A DNA stretch of 64,000 nt. Source: Zygnema cylindricum. Its lineage: Eukaryota > Streptophyta > Zygnematophyceae > Zygnematales > Zygnemataceae. Made by a program: the position numbers and the translations under genes. Shown here one piece after another: positions 9,065 to 19,698 of the stretch. The notes under the pieces are model-generated. The model saw only the letters and a list, made by a program, of their open reading frames with translations. It did not search any database and was not told where the DNA came from. Location of the stretch: contig JBBHKE010002205.1 in the NCBI GenBank assembly GCA_037447655.1, forward strand, positions 62,001-126,000. Reading direction: 5' to 3'. Each line of letters begins with the position of its first letter. Within the stretch, counting starts at the first letter, position 1.

Positions 9065-10335
9065 GGAGAAAATAATCGGACCTTTGTCCCTCTCATCATT
9101 CTCCCCACTGAAGTGTCCATGGCTGCCGAATCAGCCGCCACGTCCACCGCGCCCCCCTCTATCAAAGCGACCACCGCCACGTCCATTAAATGTGTCGTTG
9201 CCGCCGCCAGGACCGCGGGGGTCGTCGCTGCCGTCGGATTTCGCTTAACATTCGGGACTAATATATCCCCATTTCTCGCAATAATGGCATTGTCTCTCCT
9301 TATCCGGCATGATGAGGACATATGACCGGTCTTGTTGCAGCAAAAGCACGTCATTGCAGACTGGTCTTGGAAAGGAGGTTGGTCGAAAAGTTTCCCCTCC
9401 TTTCGGTGCTTCTTCCCCTTCCCCTAGACCCGGCTCCTCTTCCCTTTCCCCCTCCTCCCCCACGGAGAAATTTAAGATCCGCGGGTTTTTCGGAGGATGC
9501 GTTCAGAGATCCACCCGAGGCCGAAGCTTTTGGATGACCTCCGCGATTTCTCTCGGTTGTCTTGAGGTAGTTTACAAGAAACTCATAAATCGGATTTGTT
9601 TGTGCCCAAAGAATCTCCTTGAGGTAAGTAAGGTTGTCGGGTAAGGCATTGATGAGGCCGATCACCTTATCTTCCTTGATAAAAATCCGTCTATTATTTG
9701 AGAGCTGCTCCACAATAATATTATAAGGCTTGATCGCATCATCGATTGACTCGTTCGACTTGGTTTTAAATTGAATAAAGTCTGGTCGAGCGCCTTCCAA
9801 CACTCATGCGCCGTATCTCGATTAAGGAAATGATCATGCATCGAAGCAGTGCAAGATTGCATGAGGCCGGTGATGGCCGCAAGATTTTCTTCTTCCTAAG
9901 GCGGCGAGCCTTTTGATCGTCGATTGGCATCTTTTCTCTTCCATTCACGATGTTCCAAAGGTGACAAAGAATGAGTTGTGACTTGATATTTTTCTTCCAT
10001 ATTTGATACCTAGATCCGTTAAAGAGGACGATCTTCCCCATCATGGAAGGGATCGGTGACTCGTCATCGGATTCATATTGAAGATCCGAGTTGTTCTCAA
10101 TCAGAAACGTTCCCTTTTGAAGAGCCTCTCTCAAAATATCGTCATTCTCGACCCCTCCATCTGAAGCCACCTCAAAAGTATTCAAGATCGGATCCTCCTC
10201 CTCTACCTTAAACTTCCCCTTTTGATTGGCATCCGTGATTTGTTGATGTAGAAGAGTGAGAAAGACGTCAAACAACTCATTGTGAGGATCTTCGGTCAAC
10301 ACCACCTGTTCTTGTTTCTCTTTCTCCGAAGCCAA
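9058..10335 (-). pseudogene. Gag with CCHC zinc knuckle (Copia A)
   Basis: Pieces of a UBN2-type Copia gag in more than one phase. 9766-10335 gives the N-terminus, with NGSRYQIWKKNIKSQLILC, the typical start of the gag fold. 9351-9803 gives IDDAIKPYNIIVEQLSNN and INALPDNLTYLKEIL. 9058-9354 carries CFCCNKTGHMSSSC, a CX2CX4HX4C knuckle. There is also a Gly/Arg/Ser-rich low-complexity linker (about 9400-9480). At least one frameshift separates the blocks. The family forms the particle shell. Confidence 0.7.
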
Positions 10336-10497
10336 AATCTTTCACACTCTGATTTGAAGATGAATCGGCCAGATCCAGTAGATCCGGTAGATCTGGATTA
10401 GGAGCCGCAATAAGAGAAGGTGTGGATGAGGACTTCTTCTTTTTCCCCCCATGGCTGCAAGACTTGCCACCTTGAGACCTCTTAAGGGAGCAAACTA

Positions 10498-10509
10498 GCT
10501 CCAATACCA
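10498..10509 (-). promoter_or_regulatory. Primer-binding site of Copia A (initiator tRNA-Met 3' type)
   Basis: The minus strand reads TGGTATTGGAGC two bases after an LTR-like CA end. It differs by two bases from the standard plant site TGGTATCAGAGC, complementary to the 3' end of initiator tRNA-Met. Confidence 0.55.
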
Positions 10510-10735
10510 CTTGTAAGGATCAATTCACACAAGGATAGAAGAAAGACAGAATATAATGCGGAAGCAAAAGACAGCAAGAAGAAAACAATCTAGCAAAAGA
10601 CAAATATATTTCACTAAAAGTTTTCCCCTTACAATAGATTACTTTTTCCCCCAAATGACTAAGTCCTAAATACTCTCATACGTAGCTAACAAGTACTGCA
10701 AGGTAAAAATGAATCACGTGACGTACAAAGCTACG

Positions 10736-11720
10736 TGTTGAAATTACTTGATTTATTGAGTATTTTCTAGGTCTAAATATATCAGTATAAAAAGGAAAAG
10801 AAAAGGGCGGACAACCTGCCTTCACCTCCTCTCTCTAGCCACCATACTTGTTGTATTCACTAAACGATAGAGATGGTGGTTGACTTATGGCTGCCTTAGT
10901 TCAATAGCCAGGACCAAAGAGTGACTTATGTCACTTCTAATAAAAGGTTGAGTTCGGCAGGACTCCAACCTCCAAACGGTAGAGCGCGGCGTAGCCGGTA
11001 GCTCTAACCAGTCTGTTGTAGAAGTGAGTTAGGATACATGGGGTTTGATAAATATTTAAACTTGTACGTGGTCTTGAAACCGATTAACTAAAATGTGAAC
11101 AAAGAAACATGGAACCAGTTAAAGTTTTGGTGCGGACGTCATTTCGCACAAAACAAATGAATCGGACATTTGTTTCAACGACCGACATTCAATGTCAGGT
11201 TTAATCCGACGACATATATCACTGTCAGGATCGAGGAATGGTCACTTTCGCGTTTATAGACGTGGCATGACCTGGTGCCACGTGGAGGGATAACATTTGG
11301 TCCAAGGAATTTCGGGGAACATACGGACGAATGGAAGGGTGACACGCGTCCACTCAATGGCCTTATCATACATAGGACGTACAGAAAGGACATCGGCCGC
11401 AGTACCTTTCAATACTTTATAGTTGTTTGATTGGTTTGTACTGCAGTAGATAGGGATTGTGAGAGGGGTTAAAACTTAGCATTTTAGATAGACAGTCACC
11501 ACTCCCTTTGAGAGTTTTTATAAAATGGCATTTTTGCCACCTCATAACTTATTGACTGGTTGGCCGTTTTTAGTGATTTTTTTTGCTATGGACTCAAAGG
11601 TGCAGTCAAACTGTTTGTTTGCCTTCTTGGGCAGCAGTGGTTGTGGCTTAAAGCGGGTTAGTTAAAAACTATTTAGAGGCTTGCTGAATTCTGTAGTCCA
11701 ATAAAGGACACAGAATTGCA
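10736..11720 (+). mobile_element. Solo LTR, Copia E family
   Basis: Starts TGTTGAAATTACTTG and ends GAATTGCA. It aligns along its full length with the 3' LTR at 62172-63175, including AGAGCGCGGCGTAGCC, the GTGCCACGTGGAGGGATAAC block and the terminal GGACACAGAATTGCA. No matching target duplication is visible (CTACG on the left, GTTCG on the right), so it may be old or rearranged. An antisense tRNA-like block lies at about 10950-11022. Confidence 0.85.
10950..11022 (-). other. tRNA-like block inside LTR (antisense to element)
   Basis: The minus strand reads GACTGGTTAGAGC, an A-box-like D-arm, and about 35 bases later GGAGGTTGGAGTCC, resembling a B box (GGTTCGANTCC). It starts about 215 bp from the LTR start, at the same offset as in the Copia E LTR. 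Confidence 0.45.
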
Positions 11721-12005
11721 GTTCGCGGGCGAACCAATCACAACGAAATACCGCCGAAACAACATAAAGTACGCGGTCCTGTATGAAACAACATACCGCT
11801 GTACAAAACAAAAGTCACTCATACAAACCAAACAGAATAACCAAACTATAACTAATCGAATCACACCACGCCACACAAATGACACGCTAACTAAATAGTA
11901 ACTAAAAAATATATATGACGGCACTCAACAGAATTGAGACACCGTTTCACAAAGAATCTAACAAAGAGAAGTGGATAAGGAGAGGGAGAGGGAGAGGGAG
12001 AGGGA
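11721..12005. repeat. Non-coding spacer ending in a (GGGAGA)n tract
   Basis: No gene is seen. The last 35 bp (from about 11970) are a GGGAGA/AGAGGG simple repeat, which is the insertion site of element B1. Purine-rich sequence resumes directly after that element. Confidence 0.7.
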
Positions 12006-13134
12006 TGAAATTCTATGGGCTCCATTGCCACACAAATTCGCAGGTCGAAAAAAGCTAATCTCAATAGTGCCAACTCTAAGTTTATAAAAACCCAAATGTT
12101 TGATCCCTTGAAAATCAAAAACCCATTAGAGCTTAAGCCTTGTGAAATAAGACTTTCTGTATGCTCAGTTCCACCACAGAATGCAAAGTTAGAATATGAG
12201 TTTTTGATAACATTCCCCACTTTGACTTTCCTTTAGAAATCCAACCACCTTGGCCGGCAAAAACTCAGACCGACTACACCCTTGTGTATCGTGGACACCC
12301 ATGAGTCCGCAGCAAAAATAATCACTAAATTTGGTCAACTGAGTTGATAGTTATGTCTGCTTAAGTTAGCCTTTTATACAAGGTGCTCTCTAGGAGAGGT
12401 GGCTATCTACCCAAAATATTCCAAGTCCTAAACCCCTCTCTAAACCCCTTAGTACTGAAATATCGACCAATCACAGGACTGTACCGTACAGAAAGTATAG
12501 GTGCCGGAGTACTTTCTATACGAACATTGTATGACACAGCCATAATGCGACATTTGTCACATCAAAATTTGTTGTCTTCCGTTCCAAAGATTCCGTAAAC
12601 CCGTATGATGTTGCCACGTTTCATCCGGAGTGGCGACGTCCGCAAACCGTCAAATTGTACTTTCCGCGAAGCCGGCGCTAACCACGGCCGTCTGATTAGA
12701 TTGCCTTTTAAAGTAAGTCGTTTAAGTAAATGTTTGCACCATTTATTTTGTGCAGTACAATAGTTTATGACACGTTCTATGTTACATTGTACTTTCGTTA
12801 GTTAAATGAAATGTCCTACATCTAATTGGTTAAATACTTATCACTCCCTATATACTCTAGCATAATTCCTAGACTATAGGATAACGCTGCCGGCTACCGA
12901 CTATTTTGACAGACTGTAGGTACCAGGAACAAATCCTGGGTTGTCAATCCCCTTTTGGTAAATCTATTAGAAACTACTCCTGTCTCTCTAGAAAGCCTGG
13001 GGAGCCATGGCTTTAGCTCCCTATCCAGCTTTAGTGACAACAACAAATGTGAAGGCTTGGATAAGAAGTTAGAGGCAGACCGCCTCTACTCTTTTCTATC
13101 CTAACATAGACCTAGAAAATACTTTAATTTCAAC
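12006..13134 (-). repeat. 3' LTR of Copia B1
   Basis: On the minus strand it runs TGTTGAAATTAAAGTATTTTCTAGG ... CA. The next bases (13135 onward) are the complement of the polypurine tract AAAATAAGGGGA. It contains a tRNA-like block at about 12868-12945. Confidence 0.9.
12868..12945 (+). other. tRNA-like block in B1 3' LTR (antisense to element)
   Basis: Contains ATAGGATAACGCTGCCGGC, like a tRNA D-arm/A box, then AGGTACCAGGAACAAATCCT. The latter is close to the plant initiator tRNA-Met T-arm (AGGTCCCAGGATCGAAACCT). The stem CCAGG/CCTGG with a 7-base loop is T-arm geometry. Confidence 0.5.
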
Positions 13135-13411
13135 AATCCCCTTATTTTCTAGTCTTTTTTTTCTTTTTCGCACTTAATTACACACAAAAAAAAACAAAAA
13201 CAAAACAAACAACAAACACCCTTCCCCATTTTGTTTTATTCTTTTTCTTTCATAAAACTTTTAAGAAAATTCAACTGTATTTCAAACAGTGTACTAGATG
13301 AACCGAAATAATAATTGCATCACACATTTTATTTTGCATGCCAATTTTCATAAATTCGGGCTCTTTGAGCAAGGATTTTATCCACCTAATCCATTTTTCA
13401 TTGAGCAAAAA

Positions 13412-13738
13412 CTAGATTACCCCTTGCAGTTCATACAGCCAGCCCCATCCCCAGCCTACAACACATACCCAGATGCTAAACCCTTTTACAGGCACACATT
13501 CATAAATGGCATCACTCCCATGAGTGATGTCAAATCCATCCTCCCCCAAATTTGCCCAAAAACAACTAGTCCCTATTAAAGTTTTCATAACTTCTACATC
13601 TTTCGAACTCATATCTTTATCCATGATAATCACCCCATTTTTTGAACTTTCCTCACTCTCTCTCCTGGAATTCTTTCCACTATCACTTTCTATTTTTATT
13701 CCCAAAATATAGTTCTCCTCCCATAAACTTTTAATCAA
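13412..13738 (-). pseudogene. Residual RT/RNase H-derived frame (B1)
   Basis: The frame contains LWEENYILGIKIESDSG and, later, GVIIMDKDMSS. These line up with the Copia RT segment GEAKYILVIQVERDR...GVIVLDKESS present in Copia D. The catalytic YVDD and the RNase H core are absent. A related frame is in B2 (22612-23117), so the same shortened pol remnant is shared by both. Confidence 0.45.
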
Positions 13739-13800
13739 ATATTCCTCTTCTCCCCCTTTAGATTTACTTCTCCCCTTTCCTCAGAATCCGTTGAAGTCTC

Positions 13801-15156
13801 TCATTCCAACCAATTTTTTGTTTCAAAATTATCTATGAAATTATCCTCATTATTTTTATTTTTCCCTTTTTCAATTATGGATCCTAGATCTGACTTTCTC
13901 ATTTCTAAGTCATACTCTTTACACTCCTTGATATCCTCAAGTACCTCCTCTCTCTTTACTTCCCTTATACCTCCAAAAGCACATTTTTGCTTTCGTTGAA
14001 TTTCTGTGTGTTTTTCTCTCTTTTCCATTCTACCGATGTGAAGAAGCTACAAAATATCTTCATCCTCTTTCGCCTCTTCCCCTTCTTCCTCCTCATTTAC
14101 ATACGAACTTCTATGTTCTTCCAAACAAGGGCATTCCTTGATATAATGACCCGGTTCCCTACAACATAAGCAAACCCACTTTTTCAAAGCTCCCCTTTCC
14201 CTTCCTCTCCCTCTCTTTCCACCGAAGTTTCGATAAGGTTTACCTTTGTCTTTCTTCCTCTCAACCCACTTCCGCTCATCATCTTCATTCCTCTTATCAC
14301 GCTTCTGCTCGTCACCGCCGTTCCTCTCATCACGCTTCCGCCCGTCACCACCAGCTGTCAGTGCATCCACCTTGTCACTTCCCCTACGAAGATCCAAAGT
14401 GCTTTCCCTCACAAGAATCATCCCCATGGTAATGCTCCAAGTCCACGAGGAGCAATCCATTGCGTGCATAGATAAATTAAGTTTTCGTACTCATCTTGAA
14501 GTTTCGTGATTAGTGTGTTAATCTTTTTCACCTCAGATTCTACATAACCTGCACAAGCAAGCTCAACATATTATGCAAAAATATCATTGCAAAACTCTAT
14601 CATGCTACCTCCTTTATAAACATTGGCCTCTATTACCTGTTTTAAAAATTGCTGCCTCTATATAGTTTCACTCTTAGAAATCTGAATTAGTGTTTCCCAG
14701 ATTTCCGAAGACTTGGTTAGATTTAAAAGAGTGATAGCTATAGACTTAGACACATATCTAAGTATGAGATATTATGCTATATTGTTTTTATATTCCCAAT
14801 TTTTTTTTGTCATTTTCTTCAGTTTTTGGTTCAGTTATAATCCCCACAAGTGGAACCGTAGCCGAAAGCCTAGCACCCCTCACCATCGGTGTCCCTTTAT
14901 CCTTCTCCCCTTTTCCCCCTTCCATGGTTATGATTTTCCCTTCACCTTCCGTTGCAACTTTACTTTGGTTGGTTTTTTGGAAAGCCCCAGATGATTCTCC
15001 ATAGTGAGTTTCTTGAAAGCCCGGTGGCGAACACCTCACTTGTTCTAAACAATTCCCCATAAGTGCTTTTCAAAAATCAATCCCTCCATCGTAAACTCTT
15101 AATAAGTGAAGCGTGTTCCATCAAACTTAGGCACCCTATATGGTAGGCACATAACC
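13801..15156 (-). pseudogene. Gag with zinc knuckle (Copia B1)
   Basis: The likely start is the ATG inside the primer site (about 15150), giving MCLPYRVPKFDGTRFTY then a stop, versus MGPPSRVPMFDGTDFTYWEF in B2. Further blocks: 14788-15060 (pre-gag linker and start of the UBN2 fold) and 14047-14469, with CLCCREPGHYIKEC (CX2CX4HX4C) followed by an acidic tail. The last acidic/basic block is at 13801-14028. Several stops and frame changes make it a pseudogene. Confidence 0.65.
15146..15156 (-). promoter_or_regulatory. Half-tRNA primer-binding site of B1, containing ATG
   Basis: The minus strand reads GGTTATGTGCC directly after the 5' LTR. It is one base off GGTTATGGGCC, the complement of the initiator tRNA-Met anticodon arm (GGCCCATAACC). 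Confidence 0.7.
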
Positions 15157-16364
15157 TGAAATTCTATGGGCTCCATTTCCACACAAAATTCGCAGGTCCA
15201 AAATAGCTAATCTAGATAGTGCCGACTCCAAGTTTATATAAACCCAAATGTTTGACCCCCTTACAATCAAAACCCCATTACAACTTCACCCTTGTGAAAT
15301 ACGAATTTTTGTGTGCTCAGTTCCACCACAGAATGCAAAGTTAGAATATGAGTTTTGGAAAACATTCCCCACTTTGACTTTCCCTTAGAAATGCAGCCAC
15401 CCTGGCAGGCAAACACACTGACCGACTACACTTATGTGTAGCCTAGACTCCCTTGAGTCCGCAGCAAAAAGAATCATTGAATTTGGTCAACTGAGTTGAT
15501 AGTTATGGCTGCTTAAAGTTAGCCTTTTAAACAAGGTGCTCTCTGGGAGAGGCGGCTATCTACCCAAAATATTCTAAGTCTTAAACCCCTTTCTAAACCC
15601 CTTAGTACTGAAATATCGACCAGGCGACTATCTACCCAAAATATTCTAAGTCTTAAACCCCTCTCTAAACCCCTTAGTACTGAAATATCGACCAATCACA
15701 GGACTGTACTGTACAGGAAGTACAGGTGCCGGAGTAGTTTATGTACGGACATTGTATGACACAACCATAATGTGACATTTGTTACATCCAAATTTGTTGT
15801 CTTCCGTTCCGGAGATTGCGTAAACCCGTATGATATTGCCACGTGTCATCCGGAGTGGCGACGTTCGCAAACCGTCAAATTTCACTTTCTGCGAAGCAGA
15901 CGCTAACCATGGCCGTCCAATTAGATTGCCTTCTAAAGTAAGCCGTTGAAATAAATGTTCGCACCATTTATTTTGTGCGGTTCAATAGTTTTTGACACGT
16001 TCCATGTTACATTGTACTTTCGTTAGTTAAATGAAATGTCCTAAGTCTAATTGTTTAAATACTTATCATACCCTATATACTCTAGCAGAATTCCTAGACT
16101 ATAGGATAACGTTGCCGGCTACCGGCTATTTTGATAGACTGTAGGTACCAGGAACAAATCCTAGGTCGTCAATCCCCTTTTGGTAAATCTATTAGAAACT
16201 ACTCTTGTCTCTCTAGAAAGCTTGGGCAGCCATGGCTTTAGCTCCATATCCAGCCTTTAGTGACTACAATAAGTGTGAAGGCTTTGATAAGGAGTTAGAG
16301 GCAGACTTCCTTTGTTCTTTTCTATCCTAACACAGACCTAGAAAATACTTAAATTTTTTCAACA
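15157..16364 (-). repeat. 5' LTR of Copia B1
   Basis: Right-hand copy of the 12006-13134 LTR, with the same termini. It is about 80 bp longer through a local duplication near 15540-15690. A tRNA-like block is at about 16092-16172. Confidence 0.9.
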
Positions 16365-16900
16365 AGGGACAGGGAAATGAAAAGGGAGAGGGAGGGGAAA
16401 GATGTTTTGCCAGGGGCTGCTCCCGTCTGTGGTTTGAATGGTAAAGGGAGTGAGATAAGGGGGGGAAGAGGGAGAGAGAGACGCAGTGGGAGAGGGAGAG
16501 TGGAGAGAGTAGAGGGAGTCGGGAGTTAAGATAGTGCAGGAAATGGAGAGGGGGGACGGTAAAAAGAGTGGAGAGGGTGGAAGAGTGGAGAAAGAGGAAG
16601 TGAGAATAGAGGAAGTGGTGAGGGGAGAAAAGAGTAGAGAGAGAGAGGAGAAATTGGGGAGAGTGGAGAAAGTGGAGACAGTGGAAAGTGAAAAAAAAAA
16701 AAAAAGTCAGGACCGGAGGGGTGGGGAGGTTGGAAGGGAAAGTGGGAGAGAAAATGGCGAGCTCGTTAAAATAAAAAAAAAGGGTTGTCAAGGGTTTAAA
16801 TAATTAAAAAAAACCCTGTCTCTCTCCCCCTATAGTCTTCGTGGGAGGGAAGCAAAGGAAGGGAAAAGAGGGGGGAGGGAGGTTGAAAAAAAAGTATGAT
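16365..16900. repeat. Purine-rich (GA) low-complexity tract
   Basis: Almost pure A/G on the plus strand (GGGAGA, AGAGGG, GAGTGGAG words) continuing the repeat into which B1 inserted. Opposite-strand frames here are Ser/Leu/Phe-rich artefacts of the pyrimidine strand. Confidence 0.9.
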
Positions 16901-17855
16901 TTTTCACAAGTACATCGTGAATCGCTATTACGGTTAAACAATAGTTCAAACTCGAAATAATACAAAGAGATACTCAATAGAACAAAAAAACAATAACCAT
17001 GGATTCAAAAACACAAGTAAAATTCAAACAAATCCAGCATGTTTTCTTATACGTTTCTAAAATTTCCCCATTCGTAGTTTCAAAATTTATAGTGGAAGCG
17101 ATGTTCCGTTTTGAACGTATTTTCTTAATTTTATTGGTTTTATGTCCACTCTCAACTTTAGTATCAATAACGAAAACAAAACTTTTAGTGGTTGTTGTGA
17201 GAACCGGTCGTTTGAACTGTTAGAACAATAACATAGTAAGAGAATATTTAGAATTAATAAAACATTGGTGCAAAGAAAACATCATTTGTCTCCGTTTCTC
17301 ATAGGGGCATTGTTATGTTTTGAAGTGGAAATGAATAAAATTGGATTTTGTGAGATTCAATCACACAAAGTTAAATTTTCCAATTGTCAAATCCTCTGAG
17401 GTAGCTGCCTTAAAGGGAATGATCTTCCGAGAGCTGTGGATGGCTAGGTATCTAAAGCTACTGTTTTTTTATGTTTTCATATTACATTTTGGATAAAAAA
17501 AATAAAAAATGCAGTGTGGAATTTTTTCAGGGTTTGCATTTTTCACAATATTAAAAAATGATCGTTCAACCTTCTTTGACAATATCTGGTGTCTAATTTT
17601 ATCAAAATCATAGAAAAAAATGACAAAAAAATAGTGAAGAAACCAATAAATATAAAAATGAAAAAAATAACCATCGCCATCAGATGAAGATTCATCGGTG
17701 AAACATACGCCTAAAAAAGGGTCAAATATGCTCCAAACTTGGTGCCAAACTATCTAGCGTTAATCATGTTATTCCCAACATATATGTAGTTTGTTTTTGA
17801 TGCATCTATGGTCTAAATGTGATTTTTTTTTTGCAGAAAAACAAGAGTGTTTTTT
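16901..17855. other. AT-rich stretch, possible upstream part of receptor-kinase remnant
   Basis: No firm gene. A 74-codon frame at 16999-17223 has a hydrophobic segment (FLILLVLCPLSTLVSIT) that could be a signal peptide. At about 17385-17450 there is a frame reading SSEVAALKGMIFRELW, reminiscent of the start of LRR receptor-kinase ectodomains (xxAALKALK). Both lie upstream of kinase exons in the same direction, but the link is only suggestive. Confidence 0.25.
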
Positions 17856-17860
17856 TACCA

Positions 17861-18062
17861 GGAAAATTAACAAATATACCGTGAAACTTTTACCTATGTA
17901 AGTGATCAGTGAGGCCACTGACAATTTCAGTAAGAGCAACGTACTTGGAGTTGGAGGCTTGGGAAAGTTTACAAAGGAGTATAAAAGAATGGAGAACTAT
18001 GGGCCGTAAAGCGAGCGAAAAAAGCTTCAGTGGAAAGCTTGGAACAATTTAAGAATGAGGTC
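17861..18062 (+). pseudogene. Receptor-like kinase exon, N-lobe (ATP loop and VAVK)
   Basis: Preceded by a good splice acceptor (TTTTTTTACCAG). It encodes ETFTY, ISEATDNFSKSNVLGVGGLGKF (juxtamembrane and glycine-rich loop, normally GxGGFGKVYKG), then in a shifted phase AVKRAKKASVESLEQFKNE (the ATP-binding Lys of VAVK). There is a stop near the start, a stop at about 18007 and a one-base frame change, so it is dead. A donor GAG/GTCTGTG follows. The sequence style (VAVKRA, EFKNE) matches plant LRR-VIII receptor kinases. Confidence 0.75.
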
Positions 18063-18520
18063 TGTGAAAATTAGCCATTTGAATATAATGCTTTCAAAAT
18101 GATGATTAAGAGTAGGTGAAGGTCGCTTCATTGTCTCGTCGAACTGAAATACATTTTTATGAAGATATCGTGTAAATCATTTTTCTTCGGACTCTCGCAA
18201 ATTGTGCCTTGACCATGAGAAACGGACCAAACACTTATCTACTATTTTCTGTACTTTTTTGCAGAAAACAAGAAACAAAATAGTTTTCTCCTTGCATGTA
18301 ACGTGTTTTTATTGACAAGCGAGAAGCGCAATTATAAGATTATATTGATAGATTGTTGTTCTATCTATTTTGGCAAATCAATGAGAAAAGTTTCTTCGAT
18401 GTTTTTACCAAACTCCTTTGTAGAATTGAAAATGGGCAAACGGACAACAATTGTTTTGAAGGCTTAAATCAATTTTTTCACCGATTCTAAACATTTTTAT
18501 GGACTCCAAACTTTATTCAG

Positions 18521-18657
18521 GTGGAAATCATATCGAGAATGAACCACAAGAACCTTGTTAAACTATTTGGGTTTTGTCACACTGACATCGAGCAGATACT
18601 GGTTTACGAATTCGTTGAAAATGGGACACTCAAATCAGCCCTTAAACGAGGAGAAGG
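18521..18657 (+). pseudogene. Receptor-like kinase exon, alphaC-hinge region
   Basis: Starts directly after an AG acceptor (TTCAG) and reads VEIISRMNHKNLVKLFGFCH, then EQILVYEFVENGTLKSALKRGEG. It ends at a donor (GAAG/GTAGGG). These are kinase subdomains III-V of a plant LRR receptor kinase. This exon itself is open and joins the previous exon in phase. No catalytic-loop exon (HRD, DFG) is found downstream before the assembly gap, so only a fragment of the gene remains. Confidence 0.8.
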
Positions 18658-19221
18658 TAGGGCCTCATATTATCTGATTCCTCTCTCTTTCCATCTGCAC
18701 CTTCCAATCCGCTTCTTCCTTTTCCATATCCCCCCCATTCCCTCTCTGCACTGCCTCTCTATTTTGAAATTTATTTATCTCTCTCACCCTTGTCCCCTAC
18801 CCTTGGAAATCCTCTGCTTCCCTCTCTTCTATGCATGCCTATCTATACTCTCATTCGTCCGTCTTGCTTTCTATTTTCCTTCCCCTCTTGGCCTTTGTAG
18901 CTTCAATATCATTGCCAAATTTGATGGTCTCACTATCAAAATTTACGTTGAAAGTAATTGAAGAGTAAGGATATTTTCCACAAACAACTGTGTATTGTTT
19001 CTCGGTTTCGTCATAGATGTGGAAGCTATTCTAAGGTTGAAGTTTAAAATATTTACATTTTTAATAACTTGATGATATTCCTAATAACAACCCGTATGGT
19101 AATCCTTCGGGATTAGAACATGTTTCCTTTAAGGTTCTCAACGAATAGTAGGAGATTTAGCTTTTTGTTTCCTCAACCACAACTTTGATGTTATACTCCA
19201 ACTTGACATGCATTATTTCTA

Positions 19222-19688
19222 TGAAGAGAGAGGGAGTGGGAGAGATAGAGAGGGAGAGAGGGAGGCTGACGGTAGGGGTGAAGGAGAGTGAGGGGCAGTG
19301 TGAGGGGCAAGGGTGTGGCTGAGGGGGAGTTTGGGAGGTGTAGGGAATGGCAGAGAGAGGCACGAATAGCGAGAGAGAGCGATGAGAGAGAGAGTAAGAA
19401 TGGGATTGAGAGATAAAATGAGAAAGGGAGAGAGGAAAGAGGGAAAGAGTAAAGATGAAGAGGGACAGAGAGAGTGCGTGGGAGAGGGGGAGAACGAGAG
19501 AGGAAGAGAGGGGAAGAAAAACAGAGGGAGGGACGGAGTGGGACGGAGGAAGAGGGGAGAGGAAGAGGAAGAGGGAGATGCAAGTGGGGTAGAGGGAGAT
19601 AGGGGAGAGGGGAGCTAGGCGGGAAGGGGGAGAGGCGGAGGGAAGAGAGAAGAAAGGGGTGAGGGATAGAAGAGTGGGAGAGGGGGAG
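19222..19688. repeat. Second GA-rich purine tract, ends at the gap
   Basis: About 470 bp almost free of pyrimidines on the plus strand (GAGAGG, GGAAGAG, AGAGAG words). The long Ser/Leu/Pro frames on the opposite strand are composition artefacts. Confidence 0.9.
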
Positions 19689-19698
19689 NNNNNNNNNN
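19689..19698. other. Assembly gap (10 N)
   Basis: Ten N bases at the end of the purine tract; the true repeat length is unknown. Confidence 0.99.

Larger units (their letters stand above)
7490..10735 (-). mobile_element. Copia A, truncated Ty1/Copia element (gag-PR-IN only)
   Basis: Minus-strand order gag, CCHC knuckle, protease, GAG_pre-integrase, integrase. Coding stops abruptly at 7491, before any reverse transcriptase or RNase H, where Gypsy-1 begins. The right end has a primer-site-like sequence (10498-10509) and the tail of its LTR (from 10512), itself cut at 10736 by a solo LTR of another family. Unlike Copias B, D and G it uses a 3'-end tRNA-Met-type primer site, so it is a different lineage. 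Confidence 0.75.
12006..16364 (-). mobile_element. Copia B1, gag-only derivative with target-site duplication
   Basis: Two LTRs (12006-13134 and 15157-16364) flank only about 2.0 kb of internal sequence. The 5-bp duplication AGGGA is at 12001-12005 and 16365-16369, so the ends are exact. The internal part has a half-tRNA-Met primer site, gag with a zinc knuckle and a polypurine tract, but lacks integrase, reverse-transcriptase and RNase H cores. It must have moved using enzymes from another element. The right LTR has an internal duplication (about 15540-15690) around CTACCCAAAATATTCTAAG. Confidence 0.9.

Noticed and set aside
9003-9644. Several plus-strand Pro/Ser/Ala-rich frames
   Set aside because: Complement of the Copia A zinc-knuckle and Gly/Arg linker; no domain.
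16327-16791. 154-codon Ser/Leu/Phe/His frame
   Set aside because: Translation of the pyrimidine strand of a GA repeat.
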